A stretch of DNA of 64,000 bases from positions 62,001 through 126,000 of the forward strand of contig NZ_PQSU01000029.1 in NCBI RefSeq assembly GCF_002920615.1. Reading direction: 5' to 3'. The notes under the pieces are model-generated. The model worked only from the letters and a program-made list of their open reading frames with translations, had not been told where the DNA came from and made no database searches. The DNA is from Streptomyces sp. Ru62 (GTDB lineage Bacteria; Actinomycetota; Actinomycetes; Streptomycetales; Streptomycetaceae). Positions 34,268-43,661 of the stretch are shown here, piece after piece; the stretch's first letter is position 1; each line of letters opens with the position of its first letter. Both the position numbers and the translations under genes were made by a program.

Positions 34268-35553
34268 TGACTGCCACGATGACCGACGCGCCGCCGCCGG
34301 CGGCTCCCAAGGCGGCGGGCGCGCCGCAGCGTTCCGGCCGCTCCCTCGGCCTGACCCTCATGATCGTCGCGGGCGCCCTGCTGCTCCTGGCCGCCGTCCG
34401 CGTGATCACCGGCGCCAACCAGCTCGACTCCGCCGGCCAGGTCGGCGCCGCCCTCGGCCTCGCCGTACCGATCGGCCTCGCCGGACTCGCCGGCCTGTGG
34501 TCGGAGCGGGCCGGCGTGGTCAACATCGGCCTCGAAGGCATGATGATCCTCGGCACCTTCGGCGCCGGCTGGATCGGCTGGCAGTCCAGCCCCTGGCTCG
34601 GCCTGCTGTGCGGCGTCGCCTTCGGTGTCCTCGGCGGCCTCGTGCACGCCGTCGCCACCGTCACCTTCGGCGTCGACCACATCGTCTCCGGTGTCGCCGT
34701 CAACCTGCTCGCACTCGGGGCCACCCAGTACCTGGCCAAGCTGTTCTTCGCCGACGGCAAGGCCGCCGAGGCGGGCGGCAACCCCAAGCAGTCCCCGCCC
34801 GCGGACACGCTGCCCGACGTCACCGTCCCCGGCCTCTCGGACGGCCTCGCGTCGATCGAGAAGCACCACTGGTTCCTGGTCTCCGACCTCGCCGGCATCA
34901 TCGGCGGTCTGATCACCAACCTGTCCGTGGTGACGATCATCGCCGTGCTGCTGTTCGTCGGCAGCTGGTGGCTGCTGTGGCGCACCCCGTTCGGGCTGCG
35001 GCTGCGCTCCTGCGGCGAGAACCCGGTCGCCGCCGAGTCCCTCGGTGTCAACGTCTACCAGTACAAGTACGCGGCCGTCGCCGTCTCCGGCGGCCTCGCC
35101 GGCCTCGGCGGCGCCTTCCTCGCGCTGGTCACCTCGCACACCTACCTGGAGGGCCAGACCGGCGGCCGCGGCTACATCGGTCTCGCCGCCATGATCTTCG
35201 GCAACTGGCGCCCCGGCGGCCTCGCCATGGGCGCGGGCCTGTTCGGCTACTCCGACGCGCTCCAGCTCCGCAACGGCGGCGTGACCGTGCACGCCCTGCT
35301 CCTGCTGCTGGTCGTCCTCCTCGCGCTGCTGGCCGGCTGGAAGCTCTACAAGAAGGCCCTGGTGCAGGGCGTCGTCAGCGCCGTCATGGCCGCGCTGGTC
35401 CTCGTCTGGTACCTGCTCACCGACGAGGTCCCCAGCGACTTCGTCGGCGCCACCCCGTACGTCGTCACGCTGCTGGTGCTGTCGCTGTCCGCACAGCGCC
35501 TGCGGATGCCGAAGGCGGACGGCATGCGCTACCGGAAGGGACAGGGCAAGTGA
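34267..35553 (+). CDS. Nucleoside ABC transporter permease 2
   Basis: 428 residues, BPD_transp_2 family (YufQ/NupC type). A Pro/Ala-rich N-terminal tail is followed by helices with LWSERAGVVNIGLEGMMILG, FGVDHIVSGVAVNLLALG, LRSCGENPVAAESLGV and GRGYIGLAAMIFGNWRP. It contains an extra loop (KAAEAGGNPKQSPPADTLPD) before a later helix. AGGAGG precedes ATG 34267; GTG 34264 is an alternative. The stop overlaps the cdd start (GTGA). Confidence 0.92.
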   Translation: MTATMTDAPPPAAPKAAGAPQRSGRSLGLTLMIVAGALLLLAAVRVITGANQLDSAGQVGAALGLAVPIGLAGLAGLWSERAGVVNIGLEGMMILGTFGAGWIGWQSSPWLGLLCGVAFGVLGGLVHAVATVTFGVDHIVSGVAVNLLALGATQYLAKLFFADGKAAEAGGNPKQSPPADTLPDVTVPGLSDGLASIEKHHWFLVSDLAGIIGGLITNLSVVTIIAVLLFVGSWWLLWRTPFGLRLRSCGENPVAAESLGVNVYQYKYAAVAVSGGLAGLGGAFLALVTSHTYLEGQTGGRGYIGLAAMIFGNWRPGGLAMGAGLFGYSDALQLRNGGVTVHALLLLLVVLLALLAGWKLYKKALVQGVVSAVMAALVLVWYLLTDEVPSDFVGATPYVVTLLVLSLSAQRLRMPKADGMRYRKGQGK

Positions 35554-35948
35554 CCGCCGCCGACTTCGACTGGGAGGCCCTGCGCGCCGAGGCGCGGGAG
35601 GCCATGAGCCACGCCTACGCCCCCTACTCCGGCTACCCGGTCGGCGTGGCGGCCCTGGTCGACGACGGCCGCACGGTCACCGGCTGCAACGTCGAGAACG
35701 CCTCCTACGGCCTCGGTCTGTGCGCCGAGTGCGGCCTGGTCTCCCAGCTCCAGCGCACGGGCGGCGGCCGGCTGACGCACTTCACGTGTGTCGACGGCAC
35801 CGGCGCGCTGCTGGTCCCGTGCGGCCGCTGCCGCCAGCTGCTCTACGAGTTCGGCGGCCCGGACCTGCTGCTGGACACCCCGGCGGGCGTCCTCCCGCTC
35901 TCCGAGATGCTCCCCCAGGCCTTCGGCCCGGACCATCTCACCCAGTAA
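35550..35948 (+). CDS. cdd: Cytidine deaminase
   Basis: 132 residues. It deaminates (deoxy)cytidine to (deoxy)uridine. The zinc site is complete: CNVENASYGLGLCAE (catalytic Glu and first Cys) and VPCGRCRQ (two Cys). The length is typical for the homotetrameric class. Its GTG start overlaps the permease stop, so imported nucleosides and their first catabolic step are encoded in one operon. Confidence 0.95.
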   Translation: MTAADFDWEALRAEAREAMSHAYAPYSGYPVGVAALVDDGRTVTGCNVENASYGLGLCAECGLVSQLQRTGGGRLTHFTCVDGTGALLVPCGRCRQLLYEFGGPDLLLDTPAGVLPLSEMLPQAFGPDHLTQ

Positions 35949-35955
35949 TGCCGTA

Positions 35956-35986
35956 CGGCCCCCCTGCCCCGCTCGCAGGGGGGCCG
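35956..35986 (+). terminator. Strong hairpin between cdd and deoA
   Basis: A perfect 12-bp stem (CGGCCCCCCTGC / GCAGGGGGGCCG) with a 7-base loop. It could end the transporter-cdd transcript or only attenuate readthrough into deoA, 36 bases further on. Confidence 0.75.
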
Positions 35987-36022
35987 CACACTTCGCACCT
36001 CCCGGAAGGAACCACACCCGCC

Positions 36023-37306
<1,284 letters not shown>

Positions 37307-37328
37307 CCTGGGCTTTCCTCATTCGGGT

Positions 37329-37362
37329 GAACGGGACCGGTGGACCGCCGCCGGTCCCGTTC
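37329..37362 (+). terminator. Hairpin terminator after deoA
   Basis: A perfect 12-bp stem (GAACGGGACCGG / CCGGTCCCGTTC) with a 10-base loop, 22 bases beyond the deoA stop. Confidence 0.8.
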
Positions 37363-37401
37363 GGCATGCTGGGATCGGTGACGCACCGATAGGAGACCGC
37401 C

Positions 37402-37986
37402 ATGAGCGCACTCACCGTCAGCCAGGACTCCGACCAGAACTGGGACGACCTCGTCCGGTACTGGGAGGAGATGGAATGGCCCGAGGGCAGCAAGGTGGAG
37501 ATCATCGAGGGGATCATCACCGTGTCACCTGCTCCCGCATCCCGCCACAACGTGATCGCGGAACGTATCCAGCGTCGCCTCTACTCCGTGATCCCCGAAG
37601 ACTGGGGAATCTTCCAGACACTGGCCATCGCCGTGCCGTCACGGCTGGGCATGCTCATCCCGGACCTGCTGGTGGCTCCGGTGCGGGAATGCGCGGAGTC
37701 GGACTCCCACATCCCCGCCGCCCTCGCCGAACTCGTCGTCGAGGTCACCTCCAGGTCCAACGCCGGCCACGATCGCGTCAGCAAGCCCGCCGCCTACGCC
37801 ACCGCCGGTATCCCGCTGTACCTCCTGATCGACCGCTGGGCCCCCGGAGGTCCCACCGCGACGCTCTACGGCGAGCCGAAGGGCGACGTCTACCGGCTCC
37901 TCAAGGCGGTCAAGTTCGGCGATCTCATCGAACTGCCGGAGCCGTTCGGCCTCACCATCGACACGAGCGAGTTCCCGGTCGACTGA
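37402..37986 (+). CDS. Uma2-family (DUF820) restriction-endonuclease-fold protein
   Basis: 194 residues. The PD-(D/E)xK-like core is visible: VEIIEGIITVSPAP (Glu), MLIPDLLVAP (Asp), LAELVVEVTSRSNAGHDRVSKPAAYATAGIPLYLLID (Glu, then Lys; key residues E in VVEV and K in SKPA). The family is abundant in cyanobacteria and Streptomyces with unknown physiological role. A Shine-Dalgarno (AGGAG) precedes the ATG. Not obviously linked to its neighbours. Confidence 0.88.
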   Translation: MSALTVSQDSDQNWDDLVRYWEEMEWPEGSKVEIIEGIITVSPAPASRHNVIAERIQRRLYSVIPEDWGIFQTLAIAVPSRLGMLIPDLLVAPVRECAESDSHIPAALAELVVEVTSRSNAGHDRVSKPAAYATAGIPLYLLIDRWAPGGPTATLYGEPKGDVYRLLKAVKFGDLIELPEPFGLTIDTSEFPVD

Positions 37987-37993
37987 TCCGGCG

Positions 37994-38914
37994 TCACCCC
38001 AACACCGCCGCCACCCCCACCAGCACCGGCACGGACACCACCGTCGACAGCAGGATCGACTCGCGGGCCAGGGATTCGGCCACCCGGTAACGGCTGGCGT
38101 AGGTGAAGAGGTTCTGGGCGCCAGGGAGGGCCGCGGTCACCACCACGTCCAGCAGGGGAGCGCCGTGCAGGCCGAGGACGCCCCGCGCCAGTACCCACGC
38201 CACCAGCGGCTGGCCCAGTGACTTCAGCGCGACGGACAGCAGGACCAAGTGGCTGTCCCGTCCCCGGCCGGGAGCCGGGCTGCCGTGCAGGGACATGCCG
38301 AAGACCAGCAGGGCCGCCGGGACGGACATGTCGCCGAGCAGGGTCAGGGGGTTCAGCAGCGGACCGGGCAGGTGCCCGCCCGCCGCCGACACCACCACCC
38401 CCGACAGCGAGCCCACCGCGATCGGATTCCGCAGCGGGGTCAGCAGACGCCGCCACACCGTGCCCTTCTCGCCGCCACCGGACAGGTCCAGCACCGTGAG
38501 GGCGACCGGCGTGACCAGGACGACCTGGAACAGCAGCACCGGCGCCACGAGGGACGCGTCGCCCAGGACGTACGCGGCGATCGGAATGCCGAGGTTGCCC
38601 GAGTTGACGTAACCGGAGCACAGCGCGCCGATCGTGGTGCGGCCCACGCCCCAGCGCCGTACCGCACCGACCGCGACGAAGACCCCCGCGACCACGGCCG
38701 TGCTGAGCGCCGTCACCAGCAGACGGCCGGAGAACAGGACCGACAGGTCGGCCCGCGCGAGGGTCGTGAAGAGGAGCGCCGGGCCGGCCACCGTGAAGGC
38801 CAGCCGGGTCAGCACCTCGCCGCCCTGCCCGCCGAGCGTCCCGCGCCGCCCGAGCACGTAGCCGACCGCGATGACGACCGCGATCACCGCGAACCCGCTC
38901 AGCACCCCCGCCAC
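37994..38914 (-). CDS. AEC-family (auxin efflux carrier-like) transporter
   Basis: 306 residues from GTG 38914, with about ten membrane helices in two halves of five. The GYVNSGNLGIPIAAYVLG segment near residue 110 is the family's conserved helix break, and LKSLGQPLVAWVLARG plus ALPGAQNLFTYASRY mark the second half. Members carry small organic anions such as malate or auxin-like compounds; no substrate is evident. GCAGGG precedes GTG 38914; a GTG at 38944 would add 10 residues. Confidence 0.85.
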   Translation of the reverse strand: MAGVLSGFAVIAVVIAVGYVLGRRGTLGGQGGEVLTRLAFTVAGPALLFTTLARADLSVLFSGRLLVTALSTAVVAGVFVAVGAVRRWGVGRTTIGALCSGYVNSGNLGIPIAAYVLGDASLVAPVLLFQVVLVTPVALTVLDLSGGGEKGTVWRRLLTPLRNPIAVGSLSGVVVSAAGGHLPGPLLNPLTLLGDMSVPAALLVFGMSLHGSPAPGRGRDSHLVLLSVALKSLGQPLVAWVLARGVLGLHGAPLLDVVVTAALPGAQNLFTYASRYRVAESLARESILLSTVVSVPVLVGVAAVLG

Positions 38915-38995
38915 AGGGCCAACCCTGCGAGGAAGCAGGGGCACGGGTCAATGTGATCTCCGCCGACCGGGACACAGCGTGAGCCCGCGCCCCCG

Positions 38996-39382
38996 ATGAG
39001 TTCCGCCCTGCCCGGCGGTCTACCGCACGTGGATGCCGAGACCCCCGCCGTGCTGGTGCTGCCCGGGCCCGTTCGTCGGGACGATGTGCCGGGGCTGTGT
39101 GCCGATGTGCGGGCGCTGCTGGAGGCCGGCGGGACCGGGGTGGTCGTGTGCGATGTGGGCGGGCTCGGGCCGCCGGGGCTGGCGGCCGTCGACCTGCTGG
39201 CCCGGCTGGAGCTGACCGCCCGCCGGGCCGGCGGGCGGATACGGCTGCGGGACCCCGACCCCGCGCTACACGGCCTTCTCGACCTCGTCGGACTCCGCTT
39301 CCAGGTGGAGGGGCAGACCGAAGAGCGGGAACCAGCGCTGGGTGTCGAGGAAGCAGTGGAATCCGGTGATCCGGCCGTCTGA
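38996..39382 (+). CDS. STAS-domain protein
   Basis: 128 residues. The STAS fold reads AVLVLPGPVRRDDVPGLCADVRALL, then TGVVVCDVGGLGPPGLAAVDLLARLELTARRAGGRIRLRD and LLDLVGL. The conserved phosphorylatable Ser/Thr of anti-sigma antagonists (DxSGxxxxD) is replaced by DVGGLGPPG, so classical partner switching is unlikely. Its last 117 bases overlap the convergent ECF sigma gene on the other strand. The residues beyond about 100 (after FQVEG) are an artefact-like tail encoded by that overlap. Confidence 0.7.
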   Translation: MSSALPGGLPHVDAETPAVLVLPGPVRRDDVPGLCADVRALLEAGGTGVVVCDVGGLGPPGLAAVDLLARLELTARRAGGRIRLRDPDPALHGLLDLVGLRFQVEGQTEEREPALGVEEAVESGDPAV

Positions 39383-40279
39383 GATCTCCAGCACCTGCAC
39401 CGCCCACGGGCTGAACCCGCCGTTCTCCGGGTCCGGCTTGTAGTGCGCGAAGCCCGGCAGGCCGTTCGCCCGGACCGGCAGCAGCCGGGAACCGGCGCAG
39501 GAGGCGCCCAGGGTGGTCATGAAGCCGGTGATGTCCGCCGTACCGCGCAGCCACAGGTCGAACGGCGGCATCGTCATGATGGCGTCCTCGTGCAGCAGAG
39601 CCGTCAGCGCCGTCATGTCATAGCCCTCGAACGCCTTGACGTAACGCTCCAGCAGCTTCTGCTGCTCCTCGTCCAGCGGATCGGACACCGCCCCCTCGGC
39701 CCCCGTGTCCCCGCGCTCCGCGAGCGTCGCCCGGGCCCGCTGCAAGGCGCTGTTCACCGAGGCGACCGTGGTGTCCAGCAGCTCGGCCACCTCGCTCGCC
39801 TTCCAGGCCAGCACCTCACGCAGGATCAGCACCGCCCGCTGCTTGGGCGGCAGTTGCTGGAGGGCCGCCATGAAGGCCAGCCGGATCGACTCCTTGGCGA
39901 CCGCCGCCTCCGCCGGGTCCTCCACGGCCGGCAGCACGCGCGCGTCCGGCATCGGCTCCAGCCAGGTGTTGTCCGGGCGCGGGGAGAGCGCCGCCCGCGC
40001 GAGCGGGGTGGCCTCCGACAGGTCCATCGGCCGGGCCCGCTTGCTGCCCGCCGCCAGCATGTCCAGGCACACGTTCGTCGCGATCCGGTACAGCCACGAG
40101 CGCAGGCTGGAACGGCCCTCGAACTTGTCGTAGCTCCGCCAGGCCCGCACCAGGGTGTCCTGCACCGCGTCCTCGGCCTCGAAGGAGGAACCGAGCATCC
40201 GGTAGCAGTACCCGGTCAGCTCGGTCCGGTGCTTCTCCAGTGCGACGTCCAGATCCGCCGTCGCCGTGCTGTTGCCCAT
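39266..40279 (-). CDS. ECF sigma factor with SnoaL-like C-terminal domain (SigG type)
   Basis: 337 residues. Region 2 (YCYRMLGSSFEAEDAVQDTLVRAWRSYDKFEG, key DAVQDT) and region 4 (LPPKQRAVLILREVLAWKASEVAELLDTTVASVNSALQRARATL) are followed by a ~120-residue SnoaL-like domain: LLERYVKAFEGYDMTALTALLHEDAIMTMPP through GRITGFHCFLDTQRWFPLFGLP. The architecture matches the SigG/TIGR02960 group. In related groups the extra domain modulates activity in place of an anti-sigma factor. ATG 40279 has GGGTGG upstream. No partner gene is adjacent. Confidence 0.92.
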   Translation of the reverse strand: MGNSTATADLDVALEKHRTELTGYCYRMLGSSFEAEDAVQDTLVRAWRSYDKFEGRSSLRSWLYRIATNVCLDMLAAGSKRARPMDLSEATPLARAALSPRPDNTWLEPMPDARVLPAVEDPAEAAVAKESIRLAFMAALQQLPPKQRAVLILREVLAWKASEVAELLDTTVASVNSALQRARATLAERGDTGAEGAVSDPLDEEQQKLLERYVKAFEGYDMTALTALLHEDAIMTMPPFDLWLRGTADITGFMTTLGASCAGSRLLPVRANGLPGFAHYKPDPENGGFSPWAVQVLEISDGRITGFHCFLDTQRWFPLFGLPLHLEAESDEVEKAV

Positions 40280-40428
40280 CGTCCACCCACCCCTGTGGCC
40301 GTCCCTGTAGCGCGCCGTCGCGCCCCAGCACTTGGGAAGCTACCGCAGCCCACTGACAATGGCCCCCGGAGTGGGAAAATGCCCAGTTCAGAATGGTTGC
40401 TCGGGGAAGCTGAGCGGCGTGCGCCGCC

Positions 40429-41730
40429 TCAGTGCGCGCCCACCGGCTCCCGCCGGGCCGCCTCCGCCCGGGCCGCCCGGGCCGCCCGCGAGCCGAGGAC
40501 GGTGATCGTGACGACGCCGAGGACCGCGAGGAGGCCGACGCCGACCGTGCCCGTCCAGCCGTTCGCGTGGAAGGCCAGCGCGCCGACCGTACTGCCGACG
40601 CTGGAGCCGATGTAGTACGCGGACTGGTACAGCGCCGACGCCTGGGCCCGGCCCCGCGTGGCCGTCTTGCTGACCGCCGAGGAGGCCACCGCGTGCCCGG
40701 CGAAGAAGCCCGCCGTGATCAGCACCAAGCCCGCCAGGACCAGCAGCAGGGAGGCGGTCAGGGACAGCAGCAGCCCTGCCGCCGTCGTACCGCCCGCCAG
40801 GTACAGCGTGCCCCGGCGGCCGAAGCGGCCCACCAGCCGGCCCGCGGCAGACGCGGAGACCGTACCGACCAGGTAGACCAGGAAGATCGAGCCCACGATG
40901 CCCTGCGGCAGTCCGAACGGCGCCGCCGTCAGCCGGTAGCCGATCACCGTGTAGACACCGCCGAACACCGTCATGAACAGCGCGCCGATCGCGTACAGGC
41001 GGCGCAGCAGCGGGTCGGAGAGGTGGCCGCGGACGGTGTCGAGCAGCACCCGGGGGCGCAGCGAACCCGCCGTGAAGTGCCTCGGCGCCGGCAGCAGCAG
41101 CCGGAACGCCACCGCGCACGCGACCGCGAGCGCGCCGATCACCCCGACCGACACCCGCCAGCCCCACTCCTGCGCGACCCAGCCGGTGATCACCCGGCCG
41201 CTCATGCCGCCCACGCTGTTGCCCGCCACGAACAACCCGATCGCCGTGACCAGCGCCCTCGGCCGCACCTCCTCCGCCAGGTACGCCTGCGCCGAGGCCG
41301 GCAGTCCGGCCAGGGCCGCGCCCTGCACGGCCCGCAGCACCACCAGCGCGCCGAGCGACGGCGCGAACGGCACCAGCATGCCGACCGTGACGGCCACGGC
41401 CAGCGAGGCGGTCATCACCGCACGGCGTCCGAACCGCTCCGACAGCGCGCTCATCGGCAGGACGAACAGCGCCAGGCCACCGGTCGCGGCGGCCACGGTC
41501 CAGCTCGCCTCGCTCGCCGGGACCCCGAACTCCCCGGAGATCAGCGGCAGCAGGGCCTGGGTGGAGTAGAGGAGGGCGAAGGTCGCGACTCCGGCGAGGA
41601 ACAGGGCGAGGCTCATCCGGCGGTAGCCGGGGCCGCCCGGGGTCAGCCGGGAGTCGGAGTCGGCGTCGGAGGTACGGACGGGCGGAACGGCGTCCACGCC
41701 GGTGGACGCCCCGGTACTGGCGGGAGACAT
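40429..41730 (-). CDS. MFS transporter (YnfM/AraJ-like)
   Basis: 433 residues from ATG 41730, 12 membrane helices. The MFS loop 2-3 motif is SALSERFGRRAVMTASL, with the repeat in the C-terminal half GRLVGRFGRRGTLYLAGG. LYSTQALLPLISGEFGVPASEASWTVAAATGGLAL resembles the YnfM subgroup of inner-membrane exporters. It is divergent from a LysR regulator 63 bases away, which likely controls it. The open frame extends to 41808, but that would cross the shared promoter. Confidence 0.9.
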   Translation of the reverse strand: MSPASTGASTGVDAVPPVRTSDADSDSRLTPGGPGYRRMSLALFLAGVATFALLYSTQALLPLISGEFGVPASEASWTVAAATGGLALFVLPMSALSERFGRRAVMTASLAVAVTVGMLVPFAPSLGALVVLRAVQGAALAGLPASAQAYLAEEVRPRALVTAIGLFVAGNSVGGMSGRVITGWVAQEWGWRVSVGVIGALAVACAVAFRLLLPAPRHFTAGSLRPRVLLDTVRGHLSDPLLRRLYAIGALFMTVFGGVYTVIGYRLTAAPFGLPQGIVGSIFLVYLVGTVSASAAGRLVGRFGRRGTLYLAGGTTAAGLLLSLTASLLLVLAGLVLITAGFFAGHAVASSAVSKTATRGRAQASALYQSAYYIGSSVGSTVGALAFHANGWTGTVGVGLLAVLGVVTITVLGSRAARAARAEAARREPVGAH

Positions 41731-41793
41731 GCTTCGACCGTAGAGACGGCCCCACTCATGCGTCCAATGCATGGAAATGCCATAATCGTTCCC
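41731..41793. promoter_or_regulatory. Divergent MFS/LysR promoter region
   Basis: 63 bases holding a -10-like CATAAT (41781-41786) eight bases before the LysR ATG, and the dyad ATGGAAATGCCAT (41771-41783), a candidate LysR box of T-N11-A type. On the other strand TACGGT lies about ten bases before the MFS start. Confidence 0.45.
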
Positions 41794-42747
41794 ATGGCGC
41801 ATCAGCAAAGCTCACAGGCGCGACTGTCACCGTCCAGTGACACAGAAGACATGGCGCTGTTGCTCGCGCCCCGCCTCGCGTACTTCGCCGGCGTGGCCCG
41901 TACCGAGCACGTCACCCGGGCCGCGCAGGAGCTGAACGTCCCCCAGTCGACCCTGTCCCGGGCGATGGTCCGCCTGGAGCGGGACCTGGGTGTCGACCTG
42001 TTCGCCCGCCACGGCCGCACGGTGTCCCTGACCACCGCCGGCCGCACCTTCCTCGCCTCCGTCGAGCGGGCCCTCGCGGAGATCGGGCGGGCCGCCGAGG
42101 AGGTCCGCGCGGACGCCGATCCGGCCACCGGCAAGGTCGCCTTCGGCTTCCTGCACACCATGGGCGCCGAGACCGTACCCGGCCTGCTGCACGCCTTCCG
42201 CGCCGACCACCCGCGCGTGCGCTTCAGCCTCGTCCAGAACTACGGCGAGGCCATGCTGGAAGGACTGCGCGCCGGCGAACTCGACCTCTGCCTCACCTCA
42301 CCCGTCCCCGACGCCCCCGACCTGGTCGCCCGCCGCCTGGACGAGCAGAAACTGCGTCTGGTCGTCCCCGCGGACCACCGCCTGGCGGCCCGCCGCCGCA
42401 TCCGCCTGGCAGAAGCGGCCGAGGAGATCTTCGTCACCCTGGAACCGGGCTACGGCCTGCGCCGCATCACGGACGACCTCTGCCGCGAGGCCGGCTTCAA
42501 GCCCCGCATCGCCTTCGAGGGCGAGGAGGCGGAGACATTGCGCGGCCTGGTGGCGGCGGGCCTCGGGGTCGCCCTTCTGCCGCCCCCGACCGTCCCGCGC
42601 CCGGGTGTGGTGGAGCTGACGGTCACGGCCCCCAGGGCGGTCCGCGAGATCGGCGTGGCCTGGCCGGCCGACCGCCCGGACACCCCACCGGTGGCGGCCT
42701 TCAAGAAGTTCCTCCTCTCCAGGAGGGGCAACCTGCTGCCCAGCTGA
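41794..42747 (+). CDS. LysR-family regulator
   Basis: 317 residues. A winged helix-turn-helix at about 30-88 (HVTRAAQELNVPQSTLSRAMVRLERDLGVDLFARHGRTVSLT) and a LysR substrate-binding domain (VAFGFLHTMGAETVPGLLHAF, GELDLCLTS, ETLRGLVAAGLGVALLP). It is divergent from the MFS exporter gene, the usual arrangement for a regulator of an efflux gene. The 3' end is 12 bases from a convergent hydrolase gene. Confidence 0.92.
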   Translation: MAHQQSSQARLSPSSDTEDMALLLAPRLAYFAGVARTEHVTRAAQELNVPQSTLSRAMVRLERDLGVDLFARHGRTVSLTTAGRTFLASVERALAEIGRAAEEVRADADPATGKVAFGFLHTMGAETVPGLLHAFRADHPRVRFSLVQNYGEAMLEGLRAGELDLCLTSPVPDAPDLVARRLDEQKLRLVVPADHRLAARRRIRLAEAAEEIFVTLEPGYGLRRITDDLCREAGFKPRIAFEGEEAETLRGLVAAGLGVALLPPPTVPRPGVVELTVTAPRAVREIGVAWPADRPDTPPVAAFKKFLLSRRGNLLPS

Positions 42748-42759
42748 GGCCGCCCGGCC

Positions 42760-43527
42760 CTACCGCTTCAGCTTCCACGACCTGCCGAACCCCGCGGCCA
42801 ACGGCATCCGAAGTCCGATCGGCGGCGGCGCCGCCAACGCGTCCTCCACGGGACGGGACACGGAGTGCCCGAACAACGCGCCCAGCACGAAATCCACCGC
42901 GAGACACCGCACTTCGTCCCGGTGCCCGTGCAACCCGTGTCCGTCGGAGTGCACTTCGAACCGGCACACCTCCCGGTTCACCTTCTTGGCCCGCGCCGCG
43001 AACCGGAACGACAGCTCGGGATCGGTCCGTTCGTCGTTGGTGCCGTGGGCGATCAGCACCCGCCGCCCGACGAGCTGCTTCACCGGCTCGGCCGGCGCGG
43101 CGACGTCCTCCTCCGGCAGCCACGGGGCCAGCGCCACCACGGCGTTGACCGCCTCGTGCCCGCCGGCCCGCAGCGCCGCGCGTCCGCCCATGTCCACGCC
43201 CACCAGGCACACGGGAACGTCCCCGTACCGTCGTACGACCTCATCGGCGGCCCACTCGGCATCCACCGCCAGATGCGCCTCGCTGCCGTTCCAGCCGCGG
43301 TAGCGGTACTGCACGGGATGCACGGCCAGCCCCTCGTCCCGGCCCGCGCGGGCCAGCGCGCGGCCCAGGGAGCGGACGAGGCTCATCGCCCGGACAGGGG
43401 ACGGCCGGCGGACGGAGACCTCCTCCCCGCCGGGGAGCAGCAGCACCGCTCCGCTCACCGACGTCGGCTCCGCGCCGACTGCCTTCCCCAGCCCGGCCGT
43501 TCGGACCGGCGTCGCTTGCTGTCCCAT
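42760..43527 (-). CDS. Alpha/beta-hydrolase (dienelactone-hydrolase-like) with Asp at the nucleophile position
   Basis: 255 residues. The alpha/beta-hydrolase elbow reads CLVGVDMGGRAALRA, so Asp replaces the usual Ser (GxSxGG). The acid loop RRVLIAHGTNDERTDP and the His loop SDGHGLHGHRDEV are in place. Asp nucleophiles occur in haloalkane dehalogenases and epoxide hydrolases, but overall similarity is to dienelactone hydrolase-like proteins, so it may have altered chemistry or be inactive. Start ATG 43527. Next to add but divergent from it. Confidence 0.78.
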   Translation of the reverse strand: MGQQATPVRTAGLGKAVGAEPTSVSGAVLLLPGGEEVSVRRPSPVRAMSLVRSLGRALARAGRDEGLAVHPVQYRYRGWNGSEAHLAVDAEWAADEVVRRYGDVPVCLVGVDMGGRAALRAGGHEAVNAVVALAPWLPEEDVAAPAEPVKQLVGRRVLIAHGTNDERTDPELSFRFAARAKKVNREVCRFEVHSDGHGLHGHRDEVRCLAVDFVLGALFGHSVSRPVEDALAAPPPIGLRMPLAAGFGRSWKLKR

Positions 43528-43633
43528 GGCAGAACAGTGTCAGAAGGCGCGGTGTACTAAACCCGTGCGCCCGGTCACCGTTGCGTATCGACGGAAAAGT
43601 GCCGGGAATCCGTTGTCGCGGGCACCGGGCGCT

Positions 43634-43645
43634 CTACGCGCGTAG
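43634..43645 (+). promoter_or_regulatory. Nucleoside-regulon palindrome, site 3 (add)
   Basis: A perfect CTACGCGCGTAG ending 4 bases before the proposed -10 TAGAGT of add, so it covers the -35 to -10 spacer. Binding there would block RNA polymerase. Confidence 0.8.
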
Positions 43646-43649
43646 GAGT

Positions 43650-43655
43650 TAGAGT
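43650..43655 (+). promoter_or_regulatory. add -10 element, leaderless transcript predicted
   Basis: TAGAGT followed by six bases and then the ATG of add. No Shine-Dalgarno is present. Transcription would start at or next to the start codon. Confidence 0.6.
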
Positions 43656-43661
43656 GCGGAA

